In this document: in pieces, positions 1 to 8,501 of the stretch
How the letters are laid out: each line of letters starts with the position of its first letter
Numbering within the stretch: position 1 is the first letter of the stretch
NCBI GenBank assembly: GCA_964497185.1
Contig: CAZCBX010000005.1
Coordinates: 1 to 64,000 of the forward strand
Direction of reading: 5' to 3'
DNA: 64,000 nucleotides
DNA from: CAZCBX01 sp964497185
GTDB taxonomy: Bacteria; Bdellovibrionota_G; JALEGL01; JAGRMV01
Made by a program: the position numbers and the translations under genes
The notes under the pieces: generated by a model
Told to the model about the DNA's origin: nothing
Databases searched by the model: none
Seen by the model: the letters and a program-made list of their open reading frames with translations, nothing else

Positions 1-147
1 CCCGGGGACAACGTGGAGCGTTGTTTGAGCAAATCGATGTGCCGAAACGAAGAAAGACTCTCCAATGAAATCGTAGTATATTTAAAAAGTAAGGGCGTCC
101 GCGAGTCCGCGCAGCGTTTCCCCGGGGTGTGCACCTCGCCTCAGTAA
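1..147 (+). other. Window-edge segment, possible 3' end of an upstream gene
   Basis: Two frames are open from the window edge. Frame 3 reads to a TGA at 66-68 and ends in ALFEQIDVPKRRKTLQ, which looks like an ordinary basic C terminus. Frame 1 is open to a TAA at 145-147, but its Cys/Ser/Arg-rich composition is less protein-like. One may be the tail of a gene starting before the window. No RNA gene or recognisable family was found between 69 and 227. The segment contains two CCCCGGGG-type blocks (near 1-7 and 119-126) of unknown meaning. Confidence 0.3.
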
Positions 148-227
148 TCCACATCCAAGATCCAAGCAAAAAATCATCAAACAATTAGACATTGCTCTTT
201 TTTCAAGGCTCCCATAGAATCACTTTC

Positions 228-1007
228 ATGCACCGATGCATTCTCAGTTGTATCTTTTTGTTCCTGGTCGCATGCACCAGCACATCCGAATACAACAAAG
301 CAGAAAACCTCGTCAAAGAACAAAAATACCATTCGGCTGTTGAATACTACACTTCTTTTGTGCGCAATCACCCCGATCATCCTCTGGCACCCGAAGCCCT
401 TTTTGAAGTGGGTTACATTCGTGAAATGATGTTGGGCGAAATCGACAAAGCCATTGACACCTATCGAACCCTGGTGGCCAGCTATCCCATTTTGGAAATC
501 ACCATCAAAGCGCAGATGCAACTGGCCGAAATATTTAAAAGTAAAAAAAACGATTACCATCAGGCCCTGGCTGAATTTGATAAACTCATTCGCTCGCTGC
601 CCGATCACAGCATGGCACCCCAAGTTCAATTTAACATCGCCGACTGCTACACCCTTTTGCATCAATACCAACAAGCCAATTTAGAATACGAAACCTTGAT
701 TTCTCAGTATCCAGACTTCGAAGCCCTCGACCATGTTTATTTTAAAAAAGCCAACAACAACTACATTGCCGGCAATTATCAAGCGGCCCTGACAGACTAC
801 GCCAAAGTGGTCGAACTTTTTCCCACGTCCAAATACCATGTAGAGTCGGTATTTGGTTTGGGCTCCACCTATGAAGAGATGGACGAATTTGATCGCGCCC
901 GCACCTACTATGAACAAATCAAGGACAAGCACCCGTCTCCCAAAGTGGTAGAAATTCGCCTCTCCGGCTTGGATAAACGCCAAAAGCGCAAAAACAAAGC
1001 GCGTTGA
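228..1007 (+). CDS. TPR-repeat lipoprotein, BamD/YfiO-like
   Basis: A 259-residue protein that begins with a lipoprotein signal peptide (MHRCILSCIFLFLVAC, lipobox LVAC), so it should be lipid-anchored in the envelope. The mature part consists of TPR-like helical pairs with recurring patterns such as YHSAVEYYTSFVRNHPDHP and YQQANLEYETLISQYP, typical of the BamD/YfiO/YbgF class. BamD docks on the outer-membrane beta-barrel assembly machine. A TTG 36 bases upstream would also be in frame, but the ATG at 228 puts the signal peptide at the N terminus and is preferred. The C terminus is very basic. Whether this is BamD itself or another TPR lipoprotein cannot be settled without a search. Confidence 0.7.
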   Translation: MHRCILSCIFLFLVACTSTSEYNKAENLVKEQKYHSAVEYYTSFVRNHPDHPLAPEALFEVGYIREMMLGEIDKAIDTYRTLVASYPILEITIKAQMQLAEIFKSKKNDYHQALAEFDKLIRSLPDHSMAPQVQFNIADCYTLLHQYQQANLEYETLISQYPDFEALDHVYFKKANNNYIAGNYQAALTDYAKVVELFPTSKYHVESVFGLGSTYEEMDEFDRARTYYEQIKDKHPSPKVVEIRLSGLDKRQKRKNKAR

Positions 1008-1017
1008 TTTTTTAAAT

Positions 1018-1039
1018 TTTACATACTATAATATGTAAA
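1018..1039. promoter_or_regulatory. Palindromic putative operator upstream of hipBA
   Basis: A perfect inverted repeat, TTTACATA - 6 bases - TATGTAAA, lies in very AT-rich DNA 123 bases before the antitoxin start codon. HipB-type antitoxins are known to bind inverted repeats upstream of their own operon, so autoregulation by the downstream helix-turn-helix protein is a reasonable inference. Similar ACATA/TATAT-rich words follow to about 1090. Confidence 0.5.
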
Positions 1040-1161
1040 TATAGATCTACAACATATAATACATAGTTTTCACATATTTTAATACGTATATCTTGTTTTA
1101 CAACCCATCATGCGTTAAATTGAACCATGCTGATTGGCAAACACAATCCAGGAGCCGCTTT

Positions 1162-1380
1162 ATGAAAATCAGAAGTCGAAAGCAATTGATCGATGCACTC
1201 ATACGATATCGAACCAACCGAAAATGGAGCCAGTCACAACTTTCAGAAGAAGCAGGCGTAAGTCAGCAAGCCATTTCGAGAATAGAAAACGGCAAAGTCG
1301 ATCCCACGCTTACCACTTTGTTTAAATTGGTATCTGCGCTGGAAATGGATTTGGACGTATCGGACCGCACCCATGGCTAA
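1162..1380 (+). CDS. hipB: HipB-like antitoxin, Xre-family DNA-binding protein
   Basis: A 72-residue protein that is essentially one helix-turn-helix domain (WSQSQLSEEAGVSQQAISRIENGKVDPTLTTL), the Cro/Xre fold used by HipB antitoxins. The ATG at 1162 follows a good ribosome-binding site (AGGAG about seven bases upstream). An in-frame ATG at 1093 has no such site and would add an unlikely N terminus. Its last eight bases overlap the hipA start, which fits translational coupling. It is expected to neutralise HipA and repress the operon, probably through the palindrome at 1018-1039. Confidence 0.85.
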   Translation: MKIRSRKQLIDALIRYRTNRKWSQSQLSEEAGVSQQAISRIENGKVDPTLTTLFKLVSALEMDLDVSDRTHG

Positions 1381-2677
1381 AGAAGAAACGTTGTATGTGT
1401 ATCAGTCGGGGACACCCGTTGGCACCTTGACCAAAAAAAACAACGGAGGCATGTCATTTACGTACGACGTTGATCATGCATGCCTGCCCATCTCATTGAG
1501 TTTACCCATTCAAAAAGAGAGTCATGTCGGCAACGAGGTTTTTCATTATTTTGATAATCTCCTTCCAGACAACAAAGAAGTTCGGGAAAGAGTAGCGTCC
1601 CTAAAAAATGCCATAAGCGCCAGGCCCTTCGATCTATTATCAGTGGTAGGTATGGACTGCGTTGGCGCGTTACAGTTTACCACACAGCAAGAGCCTTTTT
1701 TGAAACAAGAACGTGTCAAAGCTCAGCCCATTGATGAAAAACAAGTGGCTGCGATGTTGCGCAGGCTGGATCGTTTTCCGCTGGGCATGAACGCGCGTGA
1801 GGAATTTCGAATATCCATTGCGGGCGCGCAGGAAAAAACCTCTTTGTTATGGCACAACGAACAATGGAACATTCCCCTGGAGACCACTCCCTCAACGCAT
1901 ATATTTAAACCACCCATGGGTCAATTGCACAACGGCATCGATTTGAGCACCAGTGTAGAAAACGAATGGCTTTGCCTGAAAATCTGTCAATACTTTGGCT
2001 TAAAAACAGCGTCAGCAAAAATGCACATCTTTGAAGACCAACCCTGTTTAGTCGTCGAGCGCTTCGACCGGCAGTTTCACAAAGACCATATTCGACGCAG
2101 ACCCCAAGAAGACATGTGTCAAGCATTGGGCATCCCATCTTTTCTAAAGTACGAAGCCGATCATCGTGACAACAAAAACCATCCCAAAGCAGATGCTAAA
2201 ACCATTTTTGAGCTGCTCAACCAGTCGGATCATCGAAGGTTGGATCGCGAACATTTTTTTCAAGCGTTGGTTGTCTTTTATGTATTGGGTGCGATTGATG
2301 GCCATGCCAAAAATTTCAGCGTCTTTTTAACACCCACCCAATTCGAAATGACGCCGATCTATGATGTGATGAGTGTATATCCAGCGCTTCAAAAAAAACA
2401 AATTGCTGAAAAGCACATTAAATTTGCCATGTCCATTGGAAGGCAAAGGCGCTACATTCAACATGAAATCAACCGGCGGCATTTTGAGCAAACAGCCAAA
2501 GAAAATGCTTTGCCTCTAAAACAAGTCAATGATCTAATCGACGAAATTATTCAAAAAAGCAGCGAGCTCGAACAACACATTCATCTTCCAAAAGATTTTC
2601 CTTCCCATGTGGCGCAGCCTATTTTTAAAGGCTGTCAAAAAGCGGCGCAACGACTGCTTAAAAGCACCATGGCGTAA
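1373..2677 (+). CDS. hipA: HipA-family serine/threonine kinase toxin
   Basis: A 434-residue HipA kinase, close to the E. coli length of 440. The N-terminal subdomain (FHYFDNLLPDNKEVRE) and the ATP-loop signature SIAGAQEKTSLL are present. So are the catalytic segment IDGHAKNFSV, with Asp309 and Asn314, and the metal-binding Asp331 in MTPIYDVMS. E. coli HipA phosphorylates glutamyl-tRNA synthetase and causes growth arrest and persistence; the substrate here is unknown. All key catalytic residues look intact. The gene overlaps hipB by eight bases in the usual antitoxin-toxin order. Confidence 0.92.
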   Translation: MAKEETLYVYQSGTPVGTLTKKNNGGMSFTYDVDHACLPISLSLPIQKESHVGNEVFHYFDNLLPDNKEVRERVASLKNAISARPFDLLSVVGMDCVGALQFTTQQEPFLKQERVKAQPIDEKQVAAMLRRLDRFPLGMNAREEFRISIAGAQEKTSLLWHNEQWNIPLETTPSTHIFKPPMGQLHNGIDLSTSVENEWLCLKICQYFGLKTASAKMHIFEDQPCLVVERFDRQFHKDHIRRRPQEDMCQALGIPSFLKYEADHRDNKNHPKADAKTIFELLNQSDHRRLDREHFFQALVVFYVLGAIDGHAKNFSVFLTPTQFEMTPIYDVMSVYPALQKKQIAEKHIKFAMSIGRQRRYIQHEINRRHFEQTAKENALPLKQVNDLIDEIIQKSSELEQHIHLPKDFPSHVAQPIFKGCQKAAQRLLKSTMA

Positions 2678-2723
2678 ACGCCCGTTACTGGACAAGTGGT
2701 CATAACTTTGTCATGAATAAGCC

Positions 2724-4013
2724 ATGTCTACCATCGGTCCTCTGTCCAAAGAATTGTTTCACAATGCGCAACATTTAATGCCAGGTGGGGTGAGTTCTCC
2801 CGTGCGCAGTTTTGCTTCTGTGGGGGGTCAGCCTTTTTTTGTGGAGCATGGCAAAGGATGCACGATTACGGATGCCGATGGACAAACCTACATTGATTAT
2901 GTGATGAGCTACGGGCCTTTGATCATGGGCCATGCGCATCCGGAAGTGTTGGAAAAAGTACAAAAAGTGATGGTTCGCGGCACGTCCTTTGGCGCGCCCA
3001 CCGGTTTTGAAATTGAGTTGGCCAAAATCATCACAGACCGCGTGGCTTCGGTGGAGATGGTTCGGTTTGTTAACAGCGGCACAGAAGCGGCGATGTCAGC
3101 GCTGCGTTTGGCGCGTGGTTATACAGGACGCAACAAAGTGATTAAGTTTCACGGCAATTACCATGGACACGCCGATTCATTTTTGGTGGAAGCCGGCTCC
3201 GGTGTGGCCACACTTGGCATTCCTGGATCCCCGGGCGTACCGGAAACCGTTACGCAAAATACCATTAGCGTTCCTTACAATGATTTGAATGCCGTGCAAA
3301 AGGTCATTGAGCAACAGCCCAAAGAAATTGCAGCCATTTGCGTCGAGCCAGTCAGCGGCAACATGGGCGTGGTTGAACCCGCAGAAGGTTTTCTGCAAGG
3401 CCTTCGCAGTCTTTGTGACGAATATGGCATCGTGCTGCTCATGGATGAAGTGATGACCGGCTTTCGATTGAGCCGAGGCGGTGCGCAGCACTTGTATGAT
3501 GTCAAAGCCGACGTGACATGCTTTGGCAAAATCATTGGTGGGGGTTTGCCCGTGGGCGCTTACGGGGGCAAACGAGAGATCATGCAACAAATCGCGCCTG
3601 TGGGTCCGATTTATCAAGCGGGCACGTTGTCCGGCAATCCACTTTGCATGGCCGCAGGCATCAAAACTTTGAAACTTTTGGACACCGATGGACTGTATCA
3701 AACACTGGACTATCGCACCCAATATTTGGCAGATGAAATGCGTAAAATCGCCCAACACCATGATGTGCCAGTAACCATCAACCAAATCGGCTCCATGATG
3801 ACGGTCTTTTTTACCACGGGGCCAGTCACCAATTTTGATCAAGCCAAAGCCAGTGACACCAAACGCTACAGCAAATTTTTTCACGGCATGTTGGCCCAAG
3901 GTATATTCATTCCACCATCGGCCTTTGAAACATGGTTTTTGTCCACCGCGCATGAACAAGAGCACCTAGAGCAAACATGCAAAGCGTTTGATACGGTGCT
4001 TTCTTCTTTTTAA
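2724..4013 (+). CDS. hemL: Glutamate-1-semialdehyde 2,1-aminomutase
   Basis: A PLP-dependent enzyme converting glutamate-1-semialdehyde to 5-aminolevulinate in the C5 tetrapyrrole pathway. The 429-residue length is normal. Signatures include MPGGVSSPVRSF near the N terminus, FVNSGTEAAMSALRLARG, the PLP-aspartate segment LMDEVMTGFRL, and the Schiff-base lysine Lys269 in FGKIIGGGLPVGAYGG. It stands alone between hipBA and a minus-strand secreted protein; no other heme genes are in view. A short ACCC/GGGT hairpin just after the stop (about 4025-4040) may end transcription weakly. Confidence 0.95.
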   Translation: MSTIGPLSKELFHNAQHLMPGGVSSPVRSFASVGGQPFFVEHGKGCTITDADGQTYIDYVMSYGPLIMGHAHPEVLEKVQKVMVRGTSFGAPTGFEIELAKIITDRVASVEMVRFVNSGTEAAMSALRLARGYTGRNKVIKFHGNYHGHADSFLVEAGSGVATLGIPGSPGVPETVTQNTISVPYNDLNAVQKVIEQQPKEIAAICVEPVSGNMGVVEPAEGFLQGLRSLCDEYGIVLLMDEVMTGFRLSRGGAQHLYDVKADVTCFGKIIGGGLPVGAYGGKREIMQQIAPVGPIYQAGTLSGNPLCMAAGIKTLKLLDTDGLYQTLDYRTQYLADEMRKIAQHHDVPVTINQIGSMMTVFFTTGPVTNFDQAKASDTKRYSKFFHGMLAQGIFIPPSAFETWFLSTAHEQEHLEQTCKAFDTVLSSF

Positions 4014-4038
4014 AGCAACTACAGACCCAAGGGTGGGT

Positions 4039-4737
4039 TTACCGAACGCGAAACGATCGTTTGGCGTGGGTTCTGGCAAAACCGGAAGGGTAGCGATGTT
4101 GCTCGGTCACCAAGCGTACGCATTCTAGCACTTGCGATGAAGCGCCATTGGCGGTGACTTGAATGTCTTCGGGCAAACCACTGTCCGAAATGTGCCAAGC
4201 CAACTCAATCAACGCCGGACGCTTATTTTTTTCAACGCCATCAAAACAAGGTTGATAGTAAGGCATGTACATTTCAATTTGTGCTTCGATCATTTTTTGA
4301 GGCATGTAGGGCACCAGGCTGACCGCATTGCGCGAAAGCCGTTGGTCCTCCATAAGCCGGCTTTGTTGCAACGTTAAATCAGAATCAAAGCGCACAAAGA
4401 CCACCCCGTATTTGGGCCTGGGAAACGTTAACGAGCCCAAAACGCTTTTGATGCAAGCCAATGCTTTGTCTTTGGGTTTGGAAGGAGAAGGATTGGCAAA
4501 AAAATGGGCTTTGCCTTGGGGGTTGATTTGAAACTCCACACCCAAATCATCAAAACCACCCGGAATTTTTTTCAAATATTGTTGATGGCAGGCGCGTAAA
4601 TCAGCGCGCTGTTGATCCAAGGTTTGATAAACTGCATCCACAGAAATGGTGCCCACCGGATAGAAACGATACACGTCTGCCGCCCAACCCATTGAAGAAA
4701 AGGTCATCAAAAGTAAACAAATAAAAAATCGATTCAT
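4039..4737 (-). CDS. Secreted protein with two AgmX/PglI-like (TonB-C-like) repeats
   Basis: A 232-residue protein with a Sec signal peptide (MNRFFICLLLMTFSSMGWA). The mature part has two related halves. The first has the pattern CHQQYL-VEFQINPQGKAHF-CIKSVLGSLTFPRP; the second has CFDGVE-IELAWHISDSGLPEDI-CVRLVTEQHRYP. Each half pairs a leading Cys with a later Cys before a proline-containing strand. This is the layout of AgmX/PglI C-terminal and TonB-C-like domains common in delta-proteobacterial envelope proteins. The start at 4737 was chosen because it begins the signal peptide; an upstream in-frame ATG adds 19 uncharacteristic residues. The role is unknown but probably periplasmic. Confidence 0.5.
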   Translation of the reverse strand: MNRFFICLLLMTFSSMGWAADVYRFYPVGTISVDAVYQTLDQQRADLRACHQQYLKKIPGGFDDLGVEFQINPQGKAHFFANPSPSKPKDKALACIKSVLGSLTFPRPKYGVVFVRFDSDLTLQQSRLMEDQRLSRNAVSLVPYMPQKMIEAQIEMYMPYYQPCFDGVEKNKRPALIELAWHISDSGLPEDIQVTANGASSQVLECVRLVTEQHRYPSGFARTHAKRSFRVR

Positions 4738-4821
4738 AACCCCTGATTGTCCATGATTTACAGGGTCTCTGTCAAGAAGAGTTGTGCTTCGCACTCAAAC
4801 CCACCTGTGGTACAAAATGGC

Positions 4822-5844
4822 ATGGCCTCTGTAGAAAACACGCACCCTTTCAACATCGATCCTGAAAAACTCGATGCACTTCATCATTATCTGGTCGACC
4901 ATCAGCTCATCCACCCACAAGCCAACATCACCGATTGTGCGGCCGCCGGTCCAGGCAACATGAACTGCACGCTGCGTGTTTGCACCGATCATAAGCCCAG
5001 CACCTTGATCGTGAAACAAGCCCGCCCCTGGGTGGAAAAATATCCAACCATTCCCGCGCCAGCGGGGCGAGCCATGGTGGAAGCCATATTTTATCAAACA
5101 ATTCAAGCCATGCCCACCGTAGCGCAGGCCATGCCGTCTTTGTTGCACAAGGATGCTCAGGCAAACATTTTGGTTTTATCCGACTTGGGTCCCACCCAAG
5201 ACGCCACCGATCTCTATGCCAAACAAAAGGTGCCCCGTGCCATGCATGAAGCCAATCTCAACTATCTGCAAGCACTGCATCGGCCCTCCACCGATGCCAT
5301 GCCAGCCATGCTGCAAAATCCCGAAATGTGCAAGCTGCAAGCGCTGCATACTTTTACCTTCCCACTTGATCCAGACAATGGCGTGGATGCGGACGCATTT
5401 ACGCCGGGCCTACAAGCCCATGCCCAAACCCTTCAAAAAGATCAAACCTACCGACAAACCTGTTTGAAACTTCAAGCCCTTTACATGCAACGTGGCGAGC
5501 ACCTGCTGCATGGAGATTTTCATCCCGGCAGCTGGATGCAAACGCCGCAGGGTATGCGTTATTTGGACCCCGAGTTTTGCACCTTGGGTCCCAAAGAGTT
5601 TGATCTGGGTGTGATGATTGCCCACTATGGTCTGATTGAAAATCAAAAACCCAATGTGGCGCAAATGTTGGATACTTACAGTTTGTCGTATGATCCCTTG
5701 TTGGTTCAAGGTTATGCGGGTGTTGAATGGATGAGGCGCCTGATCGGCGTGGCGCAATTGCCCATGCAGCGAACGCTGGAAGAAAAAGCCCAATTTTTGG
5801 CATGGTCCAGACAGTGGGTGTTGGAGGCTCAAGCTGTATGCTGA
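4822..5844 (+). CDS. MtnK-like small-molecule kinase (phosphotransferase fold)
   Basis: About 340 residues with an aminoglycoside-phosphotransferase fold. The segments TLIVKQARPWVEKYP (ATP-site lysine), LLHGDFHPGSWM (catalytic loop) and YLDPEFCTLGPKEFDLGVM (metal-binding Asp) are closest to 5-methylthioribose kinase. MtnK uses HGDLHTGS and DPEFAFYGPxGFD at these places. It may phosphorylate a sugar-like substrate in methionine salvage. No other salvage gene is in the window, and His-Pro replaces His-Thr in the loop, so the substrate is uncertain. The ATG at 4822 is preferred; weaker in-frame starts exist at 4747 (TTG) and 4753. The 3' end overlaps the convergent photolyase gene by 16 bases. 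Confidence 0.65.
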   Translation: MASVENTHPFNIDPEKLDALHHYLVDHQLIHPQANITDCAAAGPGNMNCTLRVCTDHKPSTLIVKQARPWVEKYPTIPAPAGRAMVEAIFYQTIQAMPTVAQAMPSLLHKDAQANILVLSDLGPTQDATDLYAKQKVPRAMHEANLNYLQALHRPSTDAMPAMLQNPEMCKLQALHTFTFPLDPDNGVDADAFTPGLQAHAQTLQKDQTYRQTCLKLQALYMQRGEHLLHGDFHPGSWMQTPQGMRYLDPEFCTLGPKEFDLGVMIAHYGLIENQKPNVAQMLDTYSLSYDPLLVQGYAGVEWMRRLIGVAQLPMQRTLEEKAQFLAWSRQWVLEAQAVC

Positions 5845-7334
5845 GCCAAAAACGCATCGGCCTGCTTAAAAATATGGGCCTTGCGCTCCTTGCTTAATCG
5901 ATCCAGCGTGCGCACCATCATGCTCAAGCGTGGGTTGCTGGCGTAAAAATCTTTGTGCCGGTCAATCATGCGCCAATACAACCCATCCACAGTATCGCAC
6001 CATGCATCTTTTTTATAAGAGCGGGTCATTTTTAACCAATAATTAGAGCCACAAATGTACGGCTTGGTGGCAAAAAGACCACCATCGCTAAACAGCGCCA
6101 TGCCAAACACGTTGGGCCCCATCACCCAATCCGATGAGTCTACAAACATTTCCATAAACCAAGCAAACGCTTGTTTGGGTTCAATTTCACACAGCACCAT
6201 CATGTTGCCCACGATCATCAAGCGCTCAATGTGATGGGCGTAAGCCTTGCGCTGCGTTTTTTGAATCACATCATCCAGCGGCGGAATGCCCGTGCTGCCC
6301 TCATACCACGCATCGGTAAGGCTGCGCCGCGCTTTAAAAAAGTTGGCGCCTTGCTGCTTGTCATCAAAGTGTTGATAAATGCCCCGCACAAACTCACGCC
6401 AGCCCAGCACCTGCCGCACAAAACCCTCCACCGCATTGATGGGCGCCTGATCTTTTTTATACGCTTTTAATACCGCATCCAGCACTTCTTTGGGCGTAAG
6501 CAAACCCATGTTGATGTATGGCGAAAGCATGGAATGAAACACATCGTCATCGCGGGTTGTGATGGCATCTTGATAATCTCCAAACTGGAGCAGTTTTTTT
6601 TCAACAAACTGGGTTAGCACCTTCAAAGCATCATGGCGGGTCACGGCCCATTCAAATGGCTGGCCCTTGCCCGGATGATTGGCAAAAAGTGTTTTGCACA
6701 GTGTTTCAACCGCACGAACATGCTCGGATGGCTCAAAAGTCAGACGCTTGGGAAACGAAATATCCTTGGGCAGTTTTTTGCGGTTGTCGGCATCAAAACT
6801 GTATTGACCCTTTTCAGGCTGATCCGCTTGGGTCATCAACACGCCCGTATGCCGGCGCATTTTTTCATAAAACGTTTTCATAAACGGCTTGTTGTGCTCC
6901 TTGAGATAAGAGGCAAACAACGCACGCGAACAAAGAAACATTGGCGAAGGCTCAAGCGTAAGCGCAACATCATTTTTTTTGCAAAACGCTTGAATCCGCT
7001 CTTCCATAAACCGATCTTCGATTTCCACCATGCGAATGTGCGTGATGTTTTGTTCTTCCACCGTTTGCGCCAGTTTATCAATGTAGGACAAATCTTGATG
7101 GTCTTCGGTAAGACGATGGTATGTCAATGACCAACCTTGGCTTTGCAAAGCATCCGCATAATGGCGCATGGCAGCCAAAAACAAAATCAGCTTATGATGA
7201 TGGTACTGAAAATGCGTACAAAGCCCATGGTCTTCCGCCATAAAAAAAGCCGCACCCTCTTTCACCCAAGGCGCATAATGAGACAACGGAAAAAGCTGAT
7301 TGCCTAGCACCACAATCAATGTTTTTTTGGCCAT
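5829..7334 (-). CDS. Cryptochrome/photolyase-related protein (FeS-BCP family, cluster ligands missing)
   Basis: A 501-residue member of the deoxyribodipyrimidine photolyase-related family, whose studied member PhrB repairs (6-4) photoproducts using FAD. Family segments include LVVLGNQLFPL-like N-terminal strands, HHHKLILFLAAMRHYADAL, AYAHHIERLMIVGNMMVL, and PNVFGMALFSDGGLFATKPY in the FAD domain. The loop that in PhrB reads YCxxC, about 12 residues, then Cys is replaced by RSYKKDAWCDTVDGLYW. The cysteine expected before AYAHHI is also absent (TGIPPLDDVI). The 4Fe-4S cluster is therefore probably lost. It may still be a repair enzyme or a light sensor. The gene stands alone on the minus strand. 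Confidence 0.85.
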   Translation of the reverse strand: MAKKTLIVVLGNQLFPLSHYAPWVKEGAAFFMAEDHGLCTHFQYHHHKLILFLAAMRHYADALQSQGWSLTYHRLTEDHQDLSYIDKLAQTVEEQNITHIRMVEIEDRFMEERIQAFCKKNDVALTLEPSPMFLCSRALFASYLKEHNKPFMKTFYEKMRRHTGVLMTQADQPEKGQYSFDADNRKKLPKDISFPKRLTFEPSEHVRAVETLCKTLFANHPGKGQPFEWAVTRHDALKVLTQFVEKKLLQFGDYQDAITTRDDDVFHSMLSPYINMGLLTPKEVLDAVLKAYKKDQAPINAVEGFVRQVLGWREFVRGIYQHFDDKQQGANFFKARRSLTDAWYEGSTGIPPLDDVIQKTQRKAYAHHIERLMIVGNMMVLCEIEPKQAFAWFMEMFVDSSDWVMGPNVFGMALFSDGGLFATKPYICGSNYWLKMTRSYKKDAWCDTVDGLYWRMIDRHKDFYASNPRLSMMVRTLDRLSKERKAHIFKQADAFLAQHTA

Positions 7335-7475
7335 ACGCTCTCGTTGCTACCATACTCCAAACGAATCGTCATTAAGGGTCGGATATTGGAAGGGCTAGAA
7401 GTCGCGTAAATTAATTCTAATGCTATGGTTTAAAATACTATCTTTCAAGGGTTTAAGCATCCAACAAAATGGATT

Positions 7476-7505
7476 TTGACATGGGCACCTCCCAAGTAGT
7501 ATTAA
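7476..7505 (+). promoter_or_regulatory. Sigma-70-type promoter for the secreted protein at 7551
   Basis: TTGACA at 7476-7481, an 18-base spacer, then TATTAA at 7500-7505, about 45 bases before the ATG at 7551. The -35 box is a perfect match and the -10 matches four of six. The 216-base gap 7335-7550 holds no gene. Confidence 0.5.
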
Positions 7506-7550
7506 TTTTCGACTTGCGCACCGCATTGTAAACATGCTAACCCTACGAGT

Positions 7551-8396
7551 ATGAAAAAGCTGATACCCATTCTATTATTTGTTGCATATTTTTCATCTCA
7601 AGCCCTGGCGGTGGACTTTAGCCACCCAGCTATTTGGAAAACATATCAGGTTGTAACTGATAAAAGCTTCATGGATGAAAACTGCTATGAGAACTTTCTA
7701 GACCGCTTTGAACATGAAATGGAGATTGAAGACATTGATTCCATGTCTTTTTCAATTAGCCAGGACTCACCTCGTTATATCGCAATCACACTAAGTAAAG
7801 GTATTTTAGGTGGTTTTATCCAGTATGACAGAGAAATCCTTTTATTTGAGGTTGACCAAAAATTTACATCTCAGATATCGAACACTAAAGCCATGATTTC
7901 TTCTGCATTCTGTACCCATAATGGGTTGCAGCAGGTTAGACAGCTGAAAAATCATCATGGACTTCATTTTGAACAATTGAAAAGTAAAACATATCAATTC
8001 TCGATCATTGGTGGTTTACGTTACGTAAAGCTAGAAGATGGCAACTGGTCTGGTCATTCTCCAGAATTGGAAAAAATATTGTGGGATCGATATCGATCTC
8101 TCGGTATCCAGGGAAAGTTTTCAAAACTGATGCTCTTTCAAACCAAAAAACATCCCAATGTGGTTTTTGTTCAATTTATCAACCAAAAAGAAAGCAAAAT
8201 CAACAGCAAATATGAAAGTAGAGTCATCATTCATGGAATCAATTCAGCGGGACTCGAGTGTGCCGAAACAGACGGAATTTTTCCACAGTTGGTGAAAGAG
8301 AACACCTCACATGTTCAGGTTTTGGACAAGGAATACGCAATTCAACGCGAATCCAAAAGCAACATTCAATTCAAATATATCAATCCAAAAACTTAA
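7551..8396 (+). CDS. Secreted protein of unknown function
   Basis: A 281-residue protein with a clear Sec signal peptide (MKKLIPILLFVAYFSSQALA, cleavage before VDF). I do not recognise the family. The mature part is a mix of strands and charged helices with four cysteines. It is richer in A+T than its neighbours, suggesting relatively recent acquisition or weak constraint. It has its own promoter-like sequence upstream and is followed by an unrelated small gene. The ribosome-binding site is weak. Confidence 0.6.
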   Translation: MKKLIPILLFVAYFSSQALAVDFSHPAIWKTYQVVTDKSFMDENCYENFLDRFEHEMEIEDIDSMSFSISQDSPRYIAITLSKGILGGFIQYDREILLFEVDQKFTSQISNTKAMISSAFCTHNGLQQVRQLKNHHGLHFEQLKSKTYQFSIIGGLRYVKLEDGNWSGHSPELEKILWDRYRSLGIQGKFSKLMLFQTKKHPNVVFVQFINQKESKINSKYESRVIIHGINSAGLECAETDGIFPQLVKENTSHVQVLDKEYAIQRESKSNIQFKYINPKT

Positions 8397-8501
8397 GAAA
8401 TATACCTGGTTTTTTACTCTGAAGTTTGGATTTTCATATCGAGGCGGCGTATACAATGTTTTCCAGTTGCATTTGGATCGAATGTCGTTCATAGCGTACG
8501 T

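Noticed and set aside
3177..3965. A 262-codon minus-strand open frame opposite hemL
   Set aside because: It lies wholly antisense to a clear enzyme gene and shows the Cys/His/Trp-rich composition typical of shadow frames.
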